From: Oribacterium parvum
GTDB taxonomy: Bacteria > Bacillota > Clostridia > Lachnospirales > Lachnospiraceae
Direction of reading: 5' to 3'
Length of the DNA stretch: 6,811 nt
Assembly (NCBI GenBank): GCA_938022235.1
Contig: CALIEL010000091.1
Span: 1 to 6,811, forward strand
The position numbers were made by a program, and so were the translations under genes. This document shows, one piece after another, positions 1 to 5,873 of the stretch. The notes under the pieces are model-generated. The model saw only the letters and a program-made list of their open reading frames with translations. It had not been told where the DNA came from and did no database searches. How positions within the stretch are numbered: the first letter of the stretch is position 1; each line of letters begins with the position of its first letter.

Positions 1-97
1 TTTTATCCTTCCAAGGCCATAAAGATAGGATTTCTTCCTCTCCAAGGGAAACTAATCCATGGGTAAGTAGAGCGGTTTCTATGAAATATTCAGCCAT
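1..97 (-). CDS. Partial CDS, 5' end only; possible PsuG/indigoidine-synthase-A-like enzyme
   Basis: The first 32 codons of a gene continue beyond the left edge. Translation starts MAEYFIETALLTHGLVSLGE and has no stop within the window. The ATG at 97-95 is preceded by AAAGGAG (109-103, 5-bp spacing), which overlaps the stop codon of the upstream permease; only 10 bp separate the two genes, so it belongs to the transporter operon. The segment I-E-T-A-L-L-T-H-G resembles the N-terminal A-L-E-S-T-I-I-S-H-G motif of pseudouridine-5'-phosphate glycosidases, whose Glu is an active-site residue. That enzyme splits pseudouridine 5'-phosphate into uracil and ribose 5-phosphate, which would suit a nucleoside importer operon. 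Only 32 residues are visible and the match is by eye. The CDS is secure; the family is a hypothesis. Confidence 0.6.
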   Translation of the reverse strand, partial: MAEYFIETALLTHGLVSLGEEEILSLWPWKDK

Positions 98-107
98 GAT
101 TTCTCCT

Positions 108-1043
108 TTATAAAGTAATTTCTTCCTGTAATCTTGCTACTCCATCGAATTCCTTCCATCGGGATAGAAGCAAAACAAACAGAACCATGAAATAGGGTAA
201 CATTTTTAAAAGCTGGACCGGCATCCCTCTGGAACTTAGCTCCAAATTCAAGGCATCCATATAAGCAAATAAAAGGCAAATAGGAGCTACTTTCAATGGA
301 TTTCCATCTCCAACCAAAATGGCTGCAAAGGCTAAAAAGCCCCTTCCCGCCGTCATATTTTCCGAAAAAATATTTAATCCGGACAGAGTAATGTAGGCAC
401 CGCCCAAGCCGGACATTGCCCCCATGATAAACAAACTCAGCCAACGATATCGAAGAATACTGACCCCCACTGTTTTAGCCGCAATTTCAGATTTTCCCAC
501 ACCTCTCACTCTGAGGCCAAAGGCGGTTTTATACATAAGAACATAGCTTATAGGAACAAAAATATAGGCCAGATAAACCAAAACAGATTGTTTATTAATG
601 ACCTCTTGAACATAGGGAATGCCGGATAAAAAAGGAATCGATAGGGAGGAGAAGCCCTTAATTTTCGGACTGAAAAAATATCCCCGTACTCCAAATATTT
701 TTGTCAGCAATAAGGTCGTCCCTGCCCAGGCACCAAAGTTAAAAGCGATGCTGACAATGACCGCATTGGCATGAAAATGAAGTACGAACAGCCCGTAAAG
801 TACAGCCAAAAAAAGGCCTGTCAAAATGGCAAATATCACTCCAACATAGGGGCTGGCTGTTAAAAAACTTCCCCAGGCAGCAAAAAAAGCGGCGGATAGC
901 ATAAAGCATTCAAATGCAATACAGAATGTCCCCACCTTTTGTGAAAAACAGCCTCCAATGGCGGTAAACAAAACAGGAGTGGCCAGACGGATGGTGGCTC
1001 CTAATGTCACAGTACCAAATAACAAGCTCAAGATTTCCTTCAC
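108..1043 (-). CDS. BMP-type nucleoside ABC transporter permease, second subunit (NupQ/RnsD-like)
   Basis: A 311-residue integral membrane protein of the BPD_transp_2 family, the second permease of a BMP-type sugar/nucleoside importer. Hydrophobic segments cover most of the chain, for example residues 43-62, 66-90, 92-114, 152-171, 203-222, 236-262 and 279-294. The cytoplasmic coupling region L-R-V-R-G-V-G-K-S-E-I-A-A at 177-189, followed by the G-A-M-S-G-L-G-G-A-Y helix, and SENMTAGRGF at 227-236 are typical of NupQ/RnsD subunits. The start is GTG (1043-1041) with GAGGAG (1055-1050) 6 bp upstream, and it lies 29 bp after the first permease stop. The N-terminal motif usually close to N-I-G/A-L-E-G reads C-I-A-F-E-C here (41-46), so this subunit has diverged there. 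Permease family is secure; the nucleoside substrate is inferred from operon organisation. Confidence 0.92.
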   Translation of the reverse strand: MKEILSLLFGTVTLGATIRLATPVLFTAIGGCFSQKVGTFCIAFECFMLSAAFFAAWGSFLTASPYVGVIFAILTGLFLAVLYGLFVLHFHANAVIVSIAFNFGAWAGTTLLLTKIFGVRGYFFSPKIKGFSSLSIPFLSGIPYVQEVINKQSVLVYLAYIFVPISYVLMYKTAFGLRVRGVGKSEIAAKTVGVSILRYRWLSLFIMGAMSGLGGAYITLSGLNIFSENMTAGRGFLAFAAILVGDGNPLKVAPICLLFAYMDALNLELSSRGMPVQLLKMLPYFMVLFVLLLSRWKEFDGVARLQEEITL

Positions 1044-1072
1044 CCTATTCTCCTCTTTTCTCTTAGCTTTTC

Positions 1073-2191
1073 TTACCTATGTTCTCCTACCGTTTCATTC
1101 TTATTTTCGCTCACAAATTCTCTCTTAAAAAGCAAAATGATATTCTCCCTAATAGCTTTCGCTATGCTTTCATAGTCCACGGCCACAAAAAGCACAAAAA
1201 ACATCTGAATGAGATTCACCACTAAGCGATTCAAGCTGGTCACTCTCTCCATATGTAAAGCTCCGGCCTTTAAAGCTCCCCAAATTAGGGAAACAGGATA
1301 TACTGCCAAGGGATTATTTAATGCAATTCTGGTAATCATGATTCCGTCCCAGCTCATATTTTTACTAAAATACGGTATAAAACGATGATAGGATCCCAGA
1401 ACCTCAGTAGCTCCACAAAGCCCTGCAATAGCCCCTGAAATGGCTAAAACAAGAATATAATTTTTCTCAACCTTAACCCCTCCCTGTCTGGCAAAAGCAA
1501 GATTTCTTCCCATCTGCTTAAATTCATAGCCCTTAATCGTAAAACGATAGAAAAACCATAAAATCAATAGAATAAAAATGGCTATAAAAATTCCGGTGCT
1601 GGCCATAGTCCCTTTAATCAGAGGATGCAATACGGCAGTTTTGGAAATTTCCGGTGTGGCAATGGACTGGGAGCCATTTTCCGCATGCTTCCCCCCAAGA
1701 ATTACCCACATCACAATAAATTCTGTAAATAATGCTGCCAAAAAATTCAACATTAGAGTAGAAATTAGTTCATGAATATGAAAATAAAGCCGTAGGACTC
1801 CCGGAATAAATGCATATAAAGCACCAACTGCTGCACCGCCAATAAAACACAGAAGAACATGAAAAATCGGAGGCAGCTCTAAGGAATACCCTAAAATCGC
1901 TGAAACCAGAGCTCCTAAGTACATCTGTCCTTCCATACCCATATTCATTACCCCGGAGCGAAAGGAAATGACTCCCGCAGCTCCTACTAATAAACAAGGA
2001 GTTACCCAACGCAAAGTAGTTCCGAAATTTATAGGATTAGCAAAAGCACCATAAAAAATTTCTTTTAAAGCATAAATCGGCTTTTCTCCTTGCAAAATCA
2101 CCAGTAATCCACCACAAAACAAGGTTAGGAAAAGTGCTATACCATATTGCAAGACAATTTTGCTAAACTTATGGAGCTTGTCGTTCTTCAT
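1073..2191 (-). CDS. BMP-type nucleoside ABC transporter permease, first subunit (NupP/RnsC-like)
   Basis: A 372-residue integral membrane permease of the BPD_transp_2 family that pairs with the next permease to form the channel of the importer. A first membrane span lies at about 12-33. The family signature around 83-90 (NMGMEGQM) is intact, and further spans lie near 60-80, 88-105, 108-130, 142-166, 197-216 and 243-266. The coupling region F-K-Q-M-G-R-N-L-A-F-A at 224-234 leads into V-K-V-E-K-N-Y and the S-G-A-I-A-G-L-C-G-A helix, as in YufP/RnsC proteins. W-D-G-I and L-N-N-P (281-284, 291-294) match the usual DGI...NNP loop. The ATG at 2191-2189 lies inside the end of the ATPase gene (23-bp overlap) and has AGGAGG at 2205-2200, which suggests translational coupling. 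The C-terminal tail is charged and hydrophilic. Confidence 0.93.
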   Translation of the reverse strand: MKNDKLHKFSKIVLQYGIALFLTLFCGGLLVILQGEKPIYALKEIFYGAFANPINFGTTLRWVTPCLLVGAAGVISFRSGVMNMGMEGQMYLGALVSAILGYSLELPPIFHVLLCFIGGAAVGALYAFIPGVLRLYFHIHELISTLMLNFLAALFTEFIVMWVILGGKHAENGSQSIATPEISKTAVLHPLIKGTMASTGIFIAIFILLILWFFYRFTIKGYEFKQMGRNLAFARQGGVKVEKNYILVLAISGAIAGLCGATEVLGSYHRFIPYFSKNMSWDGIMITRIALNNPLAVYPVSLIWGALKAGALHMERVTSLNRLVVNLIQMFFVLFVAVDYESIAKAIRENIILLFKREFVSENKNETVGEHR

Positions 2192-3710
2192 TTTTATTTC
2201 CTCCTAACATCCATAAGCCCAATTCTTCTTCCCTTAAATCCTTACTGTTTTCCGGCTCTATGAGGCTTCCATTACACAAAACCAGAATTCTATCCGAAAG
2301 TTCTCTTAACTCATTCAGCTCATGACTAATTAAGAGGATCGCAACTCCGGATGCGGCAAGGGCTAAAATCCTCTTCCAAATAAAAGCAACGGCTCCCATA
2401 TCTATTCCTCTGGTAGGATCTTCAATAATCAAAAGTTTCTTTCCCTGGGTAAATTCTCTGCCCACCAGTAGTTTTTGGATATTTCCTCCCGACAAGGTGG
2501 AGATAGGAGCATTTAAATCTGAAGCCTTAACAGAGTAATCTTGAATAATTTGTTGACATTTTTCTTCTACTTTATCTTTATGCAGTAAAATTTGATTCCG
2601 AAATTCTTTTTGTAAAGGAAATCCCATAAAAATATTTTCCCAAAGGGTCGATTGTCCACAGGTTCCTATCGTTTTCCGATTTTGAGCTACATAAGCTATC
2701 CCTTGCTCTCTCCTTTTTCCCACAGGAAGGGAAAGAATGTCTCTTCCTTCAAAAAAAATCTCCCCACTTTGAGAAAAAGCATACAGTCCAATTAGAGATT
2801 CTGCCAATTCTCTCTGTCCCGATCCCGCAATTCCGGCAATCCCCACAATTTCTCCGGAATGGATAGAAAAATTCACATTCTGTATTACCGGGATATGGTT
2901 TTTAGTAAATAAACTAAGATGATTGACTTCTAAAAGAACATTTCCGATAGGCCTTTCTTTCTTCTGCATTTTCAGATTAATTTCAGAGCCAAACATCATT
3001 TTACTAAGAACTGCTTCACTGGCGTCTTTCTTGGAAATTTTCCCGGAAACTTTACCGCTTTTTAAAACGGTGATTTCATCTGCAATTTCCATTACTTCTT
3101 GCAACTTATGGGTAATCAGTAAAATTGTTTTCCCCTTGGCAATCAGCTGTCGAATGGCACGGAACAATCCTTCTATGCTCTGAGGCGTAAGTACACTGGT
3201 TGGCTCATCCAAAATGATGATGTTGGCATCTTTATACAAAAGCTTTACAATCTCCACCTGCTGCAAAACAGCTACCGGAACTTTTTCTACCAATGAATTT
3301 AAGGGGATATGAAAATGATACATTTCGCATATCCCCTTAATCTTCTCTTCCGCTTTTTTCTTGTCAAGAAAAAGGCCCTTCTTGGGTTCATATCCTAAGA
3401 TAATATTCTCCAGAATACTAAGACCGGGGAAAAGCATGAACTCTTGGAATACCATACCAATACCTTGCTTTACCCCATCACCGGGATTTTTCAGACTGAT
3501 TTCCGTTCCATTTAAGAAAATTCGTCCTGCATCAAGCTGATAAATCCCGGCAATAATATTCATTAAGGTACTTTTGCCCGCACCATTTTCTCCTATAATG
3601 GCATGAACCCTGCCTTTATGAATTTCTAAATCAATATGATCATTTGCTATAACCCGCGGAAAAGACTTACATATTCCCTTCATTTCCAGCAAATATTGAT
3701 TCTCTTCCAT
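2169..3710 (-). CDS. BMP-type nucleoside ABC transporter ATP-binding protein, two fused NBDs (NupO/RnsB-family ATPase)
   Basis: A 513-residue cytoplasmic ATPase with two ABC domains in tandem, driving the two permeases. NBD1 has Walker A GENGAGKST (40-48), Q-loop Gln89, Walker B I-I-I-L-D-E-P (165-170 region) and switch His201, but its signature is degenerate (V-A-V-L-Q-Q near 146-151). NBD2 has a good LSGGN signature (406-410) and His463. Its Walker A is G-I-A-G-S-G-Q-R-E (293-301), lacking Lys and Ser/Thr, and its Walker B end reads E-D-P-T-R-G rather than D-E. This asymmetry is typical of RbsA/Mgl/BMP-type ATPases: one complete composite ATP site and one degenerate site. I chose the ATG at 3710 over the in-frame ATG at 3722 because GGAG (3720-3717) sits 6 bp before it, whereas the upstream ATG overlaps that site and has only a weak GAAG. 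The gene is 30 bp from the lipoprotein stop with no terminator between. Confidence 0.95.
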   Translation of the reverse strand: MEENQYLLEMKGICKSFPRVIANDHIDLEIHKGRVHAIIGENGAGKSTLMNIIAGIYQLDAGRIFLNGTEISLKNPGDGVKQGIGMVFQEFMLFPGLSILENIILGYEPKKGLFLDKKKAEEKIKGICEMYHFHIPLNSLVEKVPVAVLQQVEIVKLLYKDANIIILDEPTSVLTPQSIEGLFRAIRQLIAKGKTILLITHKLQEVMEIADEITVLKSGKVSGKISKKDASEAVLSKMMFGSEINLKMQKKERPIGNVLLEVNHLSLFTKNHIPVIQNVNFSIHSGEIVGIAGIAGSGQRELAESLIGLYAFSQSGEIFFEGRDILSLPVGKRREQGIAYVAQNRKTIGTCGQSTLWENIFMGFPLQKEFRNQILLHKDKVEEKCQQIIQDYSVKASDLNAPISTLSGGNIQKLLVGREFTQGKKLLIIEDPTRGIDMGAVAFIWKRILALAASGVAILLISHELNELRELSDRILVLCNGSLIEPENSKDLREEELGLWMLGGNKNEERQAP

Positions 3711-3716
3711 AGCAAA

Positions 3717-3720
3717 CTCC
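3717..3720 (-). promoter_or_regulatory. Shine-Dalgarno site that fixes the ATPase start
   Basis: GGAG on the minus strand, 6 bp before the ATG at 3710. It overlaps the alternative in-frame ATG at 3722-3720 and argues against using that codon. Confidence 0.65.
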
Positions 3721-3740
3721 ATTTATATGATTTCTTCAAA

Positions 3741-4853
3741 TTAGTAATTTAAACGGTAATTATCATATCCTTCAAAAACATCAATCTTTCCTTCTTTGAT
3801 ATCGGAAATTAATGCTTTTACCTTTACAAGTAAATCTTCCGGAATGTTCTTTTCATCACGTACATCATACACTGCACCGCCGGAGCTTAAGTTGAAATCT
3901 AATGCAGTTGGAAATTCTCTATTGTTCTGTGAATCATGAGCTAAAGAAACCACTGCAACATTCATCGGTTTAATGGCAGACCAGAATACGCAAGGATCAA
4001 TATAGCCCTGCCAGTCATCTACACCGATGCACTTGATTCCCGCTTCCGCACAAGCAGAAATAACACCGGGACCTCCTAAGTAATCCGTTTGATATATTAT
4101 GTCAATGTCATTATTCTGAATCATTGCCTTTGCTGTTTCCTGTCCTTTAATAGGATCGAAGGGGTCTCCCGTAAAAGCCGGTACTACCGTTACACCATTA
4201 TTGGCATAATTTACTCCGGCAGTATATCCGTCTCTAAAACGCTGAATCTTTAAGATGTCCTTATGTCCAATCCAACCAACCTGCTTCTTTTCTGTCATAT
4301 TGGCAGCCACAAAACCTGCCACAAAAGAAGACTCAAAGGGATCTACAGAAACACTGGTAAAATTACTTTTGTCATGTTCCATATAGGTATCTAACATGAA
4401 AACATGTAAATCCGGATAATTCTCCTTTAATTCATCGGAAAGACTCAAGGCCACTTCGCTAAGCTCATCAAACATGGTAAACATAGCCGTATAGCCCTCC
4501 TGAGCCATAGCACGAATCTGATCCGGATATTCTGCCGCCTCGGATACTTCAATACACTTTACTTCCCAACCTTCTTTTTTCAAGTCCTCAAAGCCTGACC
4601 AGATAAGATTTGTAAACTCATTTCCCAAAGGAGAGGTTGTTATTAAACAAGCCTTTTTGGCTTTTCCGGAAGAACTAGCCTCAGTAACAGTTGTTTCTTT
4701 CTCCTCGGCTTTTTCCGTCTCACCGGCTTTTTGGCTTTCTTCTTTTGCCTCTGTAGTTTTCGCTTCTTCTTTGCTGCAGCCAATTAAACCTAGACAAAGA
4801 AAACTCAGGAGAAGAAGGATGAGGAAGAATGGTTTAAACTTTGATGTTTTCAT
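3741..4853 (-). CDS. BMP-family substrate-binding lipoprotein of nucleoside ABC importer (NupN/BmpA/PnrA-like)
   Basis: A 370-residue extracytoplasmic solute-binding lipoprotein, the first gene of the importer operon. The N-terminus has lysines (K2, K5, K7), a hydrophobic stretch (8-25) and a lipobox L-I-G-C with lipidated Cys26. Residues 27-66 form a Lys/Glu/Thr/Ala-rich linker that tethers the domain to the membrane. The rest is a BMP (Med) family periplasmic-binding fold: V-D-P-F-E-S-S-F-V-A-G-F-V-A-A-N, the hinge V-G-W-I-G followed by R-F-R-D-G-Y-T-A-G-V, F-D-P-I-K-G-Q-E, D-I-I-Y-Q and G-V-D-D-W-Q all match family positions. The start at 4853 is chosen because GGAGG (4866-4862) lies 8 bp upstream and gives a proper signal peptide; the in-frame ATG at 4910 would add 19 residues ahead of it. 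The first strand lacks the common G-G-x-x-D-x-S-F motif (here T-S-P-L-G-N-E-F), so ligand choice could differ. Purine or other nucleoside binding is inferred. Confidence 0.93.
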   Translation of the reverse strand: MKTSKFKPFFLILLLLSFLCLGLIGCSKEEAKTTEAKEESQKAGETEKAEEKETTVTEASSSGKAKKACLITTSPLGNEFTNLIWSGFEDLKKEGWEVKCIEVSEAAEYPDQIRAMAQEGYTAMFTMFDELSEVALSLSDELKENYPDLHVFMLDTYMEHDKSNFTSVSVDPFESSFVAGFVAANMTEKKQVGWIGHKDILKIQRFRDGYTAGVNYANNGVTVVPAFTGDPFDPIKGQETAKAMIQNNDIDIIYQTDYLGGPGVISACAEAGIKCIGVDDWQGYIDPCVFWSAIKPMNVAVVSLAHDSQNNREFPTALDFNLSSGGAVYDVRDEKNIPEDLLVKVKALISDIKEGKIDVFEGYDNYRLNY

Positions 4854-4861
4854 GTTTTGCG

Positions 4862-4866
4862 CCTCC
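4862..4866 (-). promoter_or_regulatory. Shine-Dalgarno site that fixes the lipoprotein start
   Basis: GGAGG on the minus strand, 8 bp before the ATG at 4853. It also covers part of the in-frame ATG at 4868, so neither that codon nor the one at 4910 is likely to be the real start. Confidence 0.8.
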
Positions 4867-5081
4867 ATAAAATATCTCAATTTGTATAAAACTTTCTTCG
4901 ATATTATCATACTTATTGTGTATTACCTATATTTTTCACTATTGTTTTTACTGATGAATCATCTGTTTTATTTATATTTTCTATCATTATTGTTTCCACC
5001 CATGACAATATTCAGCATTAAGTAATAGATATATCTCAACCAAATCCTTTACCAAAGAATTAAAAATAATTTGTTATATAA
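4867..5081 (-). promoter_or_regulatory. AT-rich leader and promoter region of the transporter operon
   Basis: About 215 bp between the Rrf2 terminator and the lipoprotein Shine-Dalgarno, strongly AT-rich, without a convincing ORF. The best minus-strand sigma-70-like pairs are TGGAAA (4998-4993) with 16-bp spacing to TATAAA (4976-4971), TTGTCA (5008-5003) with a weak GATAGA 17 bp on, and TTGGTA (5055-5050) with TATATC 16 bp on. None is a full consensus. Downstream of the first pair lies a short palindrome GATGATTCATC (4963-4953), and an imperfect direct repeat beginning AAACAATA occurs at about 4995 and 4947. I could not recognise a purine or other riboswitch core. A promoter must exist here because a terminator lies directly upstream; its exact position is uncertain. 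Confidence 0.5.
4953..4963. repeat. Short palindrome between candidate promoter and lipoprotein gene
   Basis: A perfect 5+1+5 inverted repeat (GATGA-A-TCATC on the plus strand), placed about 8-18 bp downstream of the candidate -10 TATAAA. The position suits a repressor operator, but an 11-bp palindrome can arise by chance in such AT-rich DNA. Confidence 0.3.
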
Positions 5082-5115
5082 ATAAAAAAGAACTCCTAAT
5101 TTTTTAGAAGTTCCT
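5082..5115 (-). terminator. Intrinsic terminator of the Rrf2 gene
   Basis: On the minus strand, arms 5115-5104 and 5099-5088 form a 12-bp stem with two G-U pairs and an AAAA loop (5103-5100). It is followed by a run of six T (5089-5084, partly within the stem) and further T/A-rich DNA. It lies about 80 bp after the Rrf2 stop. The plus-strand reading lacks a comparable T-run, so it acts on minus-strand transcripts and isolates the transporter operon from the regulator gene. Confidence 0.75.
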
Positions 5116-5153
5116 CTACTTTAATTGCACTATTTAATTTTTGAATTTTCACT

Positions 5154-5192
5154 CACTTTCAAAACTATAATTTTTTTCATCTTTTGAAAGTG
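5154..5192. repeat. 11-bp perfect inverted repeat just after the Rrf2 stop
   Basis: Arms CACTTTCAAAA (5154-5164) and TTTTGAAAGTG (5182-5192) are exact complements with a 17-nt loop. The element starts 2 bp after the Rrf2 stop codon. Neither strand has a clean T-run directly after the stem, so it is not a standard terminator. It may be a transcript-stabilising 3' hairpin or a protein-binding site. Confidence 0.5.
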
Positions 5193-5194
5193 CT

Positions 5195-5620
5195 TTATCC
5201 CTTCCCCATCCTCTCATACACCTCTTCCACGGAATGCTCTTTCAGTTCTTCTTCAAACTTTTTCTGCACTTCCAAAAGACTCTCATCCAAAATCCTATGA
5301 ATGTTTTTTCCTACGGGGCAGTTTGGGTTTGGCTTCTCATGGAAGTTAAAAAGCTCTCCCTGCCCGCTGGTTTCCACCGCCTGATAGATGTCCAAAAAGG
5401 AAATGTCCTTTAAATCTCTTGTAATATGCATTCCTCCCGGACCGCGTTTAATTTCGATGATTCCCGCCTCCCGAAGCTGAGACATGATGTTTCGGATAAT
5501 TACCGGGTTACTGCCGATACTGGCAGAGAGAAAATCGCTGGTAAGTTTATATTCTTCTTCAAAATATTTCACAGCAATTAAAATGTGTAAGGCAATGGTA
5601 AATTTGGTTGATACCTGCAT
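5195..5620 (-). CDS. Rrf2-family transcriptional regulator, YwnA-like, single cysteine
   Basis: A 141-residue DNA-binding regulator. The Rrf2 start M-Q-V-S-T-K-F-T-I-A-L-H-I-L is followed by a winged helix-turn-helix at about 25-67, with S-N-P-V-I-I-R-N-I-M as recognition helix and G-I-I-E-I-K-R-G-P-G-G as wing. A C-terminal dimerisation helix lies at about 105-130. Iron-sulfur Rrf2 members (IscR, NsrR, RsrR) usually carry three ligand cysteines or an equivalent set; here only Cys101 exists, in H-E-K-P-N-P-N-C-P-V-G. That motif is typical of the YwnA-like branch without a classical cluster, so thiol sensing by Cys101 or another ligand is more likely. The ATG at 5620 is chosen over the in-frame upstream ATGs because AGGAGG (5630-5625) lies 4 bp before it. 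The gene stands alone between two terminator-like structures and has a dyad array upstream that suggests autoregulation. Target genes are unknown. Confidence 0.9.
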   Translation of the reverse strand: MQVSTKFTIALHILIAVKYFEEEYKLTSDFLSASIGSNPVIIRNIMSQLREAGIIEIKRGPGGMHITRDLKDISFLDIYQAVETSGQGELFNFHEKPNPNCPVGKNIHRILDESLLEVQKKFEEELKEHSVEEVYERMGKG

Positions 5621-5651
5621 AGATCCTCCTAAAAAAATATATTTCATCTTC

Positions 5652-5678
5652 ATTATGCGCCCAATGAAAGTCTAACAA
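5652..5678 (-). promoter_or_regulatory. Candidate promoter of the Rrf2 gene
   Basis: TTGTTA (5678-5673) and CATAAT (5657-5652) on the minus strand, 15 bp apart, which is shorter than the ideal 17. The -35 element lies inside the third GTCT...AGAC dyad, so bound protein would block it. It is the best pair I see between the palindrome at 5761 and the Rrf2 start. Confidence 0.35.
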
Positions 5679-5732
5679 CAGACGACATTGCCTTTGTCTC
5701 CTTATCACAGACTTTGTCTGCATATCACAGAC
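5670..5732. promoter_or_regulatory. Three GTCT...AGAC dyads upstream of the Rrf2 gene, probable operator array
   Basis: Three inverted repeats share GTCT/AGAC arms on the plus strand: GTCTG-N7-CAGAC (5716-5732, perfect 5-bp arms), GTCT-N9-AGAC (5696-5712) and GTCT-N6-AGAC (5670-5683). Centres are 20 and about 27.5 bp apart, close to two and 2.6 helical turns. They lie 50-112 bp upstream of the Rrf2 start codon. The innermost overlaps a candidate -35 (TTGTTA). Arrangement and location suggest regulator binding, most simply autoregulation by the Rrf2 protein; this is inference. Confidence 0.5.
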
Positions 5733-5735
5733 TTT
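5696..5735. repeat. 20-bp tandem direct repeat, two copies
   Basis: Copies at 5696-5715 and 5716-5735 abut exactly and match at 18 of 20 positions; on the plus strand both end ATCACAGACTTT. Each contains one of the GTCT...AGAC dyads, so a duplication has multiplied a possible binding site. Confidence 0.85.
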
Positions 5736-5758
5736 TTCTACATCACCTTCCAAGGAAC

Positions 5759-5799
5759 AAAAAGCCATGATGTAATTTTACATTTTACATCATGGCTTT
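5759..5799 (-). terminator. Perfect 15-bp inverted repeat, probable terminator of the sirtuin-macrodomain unit
   Basis: Arms AAAGCCATGATGTAA (5761-5775) and TTACATCATGGCTTT (5785-5799) are exact complements around a 9-nt loop. Read on the minus strand the stem ends GGCTTTTT (five T, 5763-5759), as in a Rho-independent terminator, about 75 bp after the macrodomain stop. The stem is long but AT-rich and the T-run short. The loop side also holds a nested ATGTAA-AA-TTACAT dyad, so an operator role is possible. Confidence 0.6.
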
Positions 5800-5873
5800 G
5801 CAAGCTTATTTGAGGGAGATTCGATTTTCTTTCCCCTTCGCTTATTTATCCATTATATTTCTACTTCGCATCC

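Noticed and set aside
4854..4910. Upstream ATG at 4910 as lipoprotein start
   Set aside because: It would place 19 extra residues before the signal peptide and make the GGAGG site part of the coding sequence.
4657..5025. Plus-strand ORF of 122 codons across the lipoprotein N-terminus
   Set aside because: It is antisense to the signal peptide and linker of the lipoprotein and then runs into AT-rich leader DNA; it has low-complexity composition and no ribosome site.
4867..5081. Purine (guanine/2'-dG) riboswitch in the importer leader
   Set aside because: The conserved purine-riboswitch core (TATA...loop L2/L3 kissing bases) is not present on the minus strand, and the region is too AT-rich for its paired stems.
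5696..5735. CRISPR-like array
   Set aside because: Only two 20-bp copies abut with no spacers; they fit an operator duplication.
5559..5768. Minus-strand 69-codon ORF over the operator array
   Set aside because: It translates the tandem repeats and then overlaps the Rrf2 start in another frame; no recognisable features.
5828..5850. TATAAT on the minus strand just after the macrodomain stop as a promoter for the Rrf2 gene
   Set aside because: The -10 is perfect (near 5839), but no acceptable -35 lies 15-19 bp upstream, and the probable terminator at 5759-5799 would stop the transcript.
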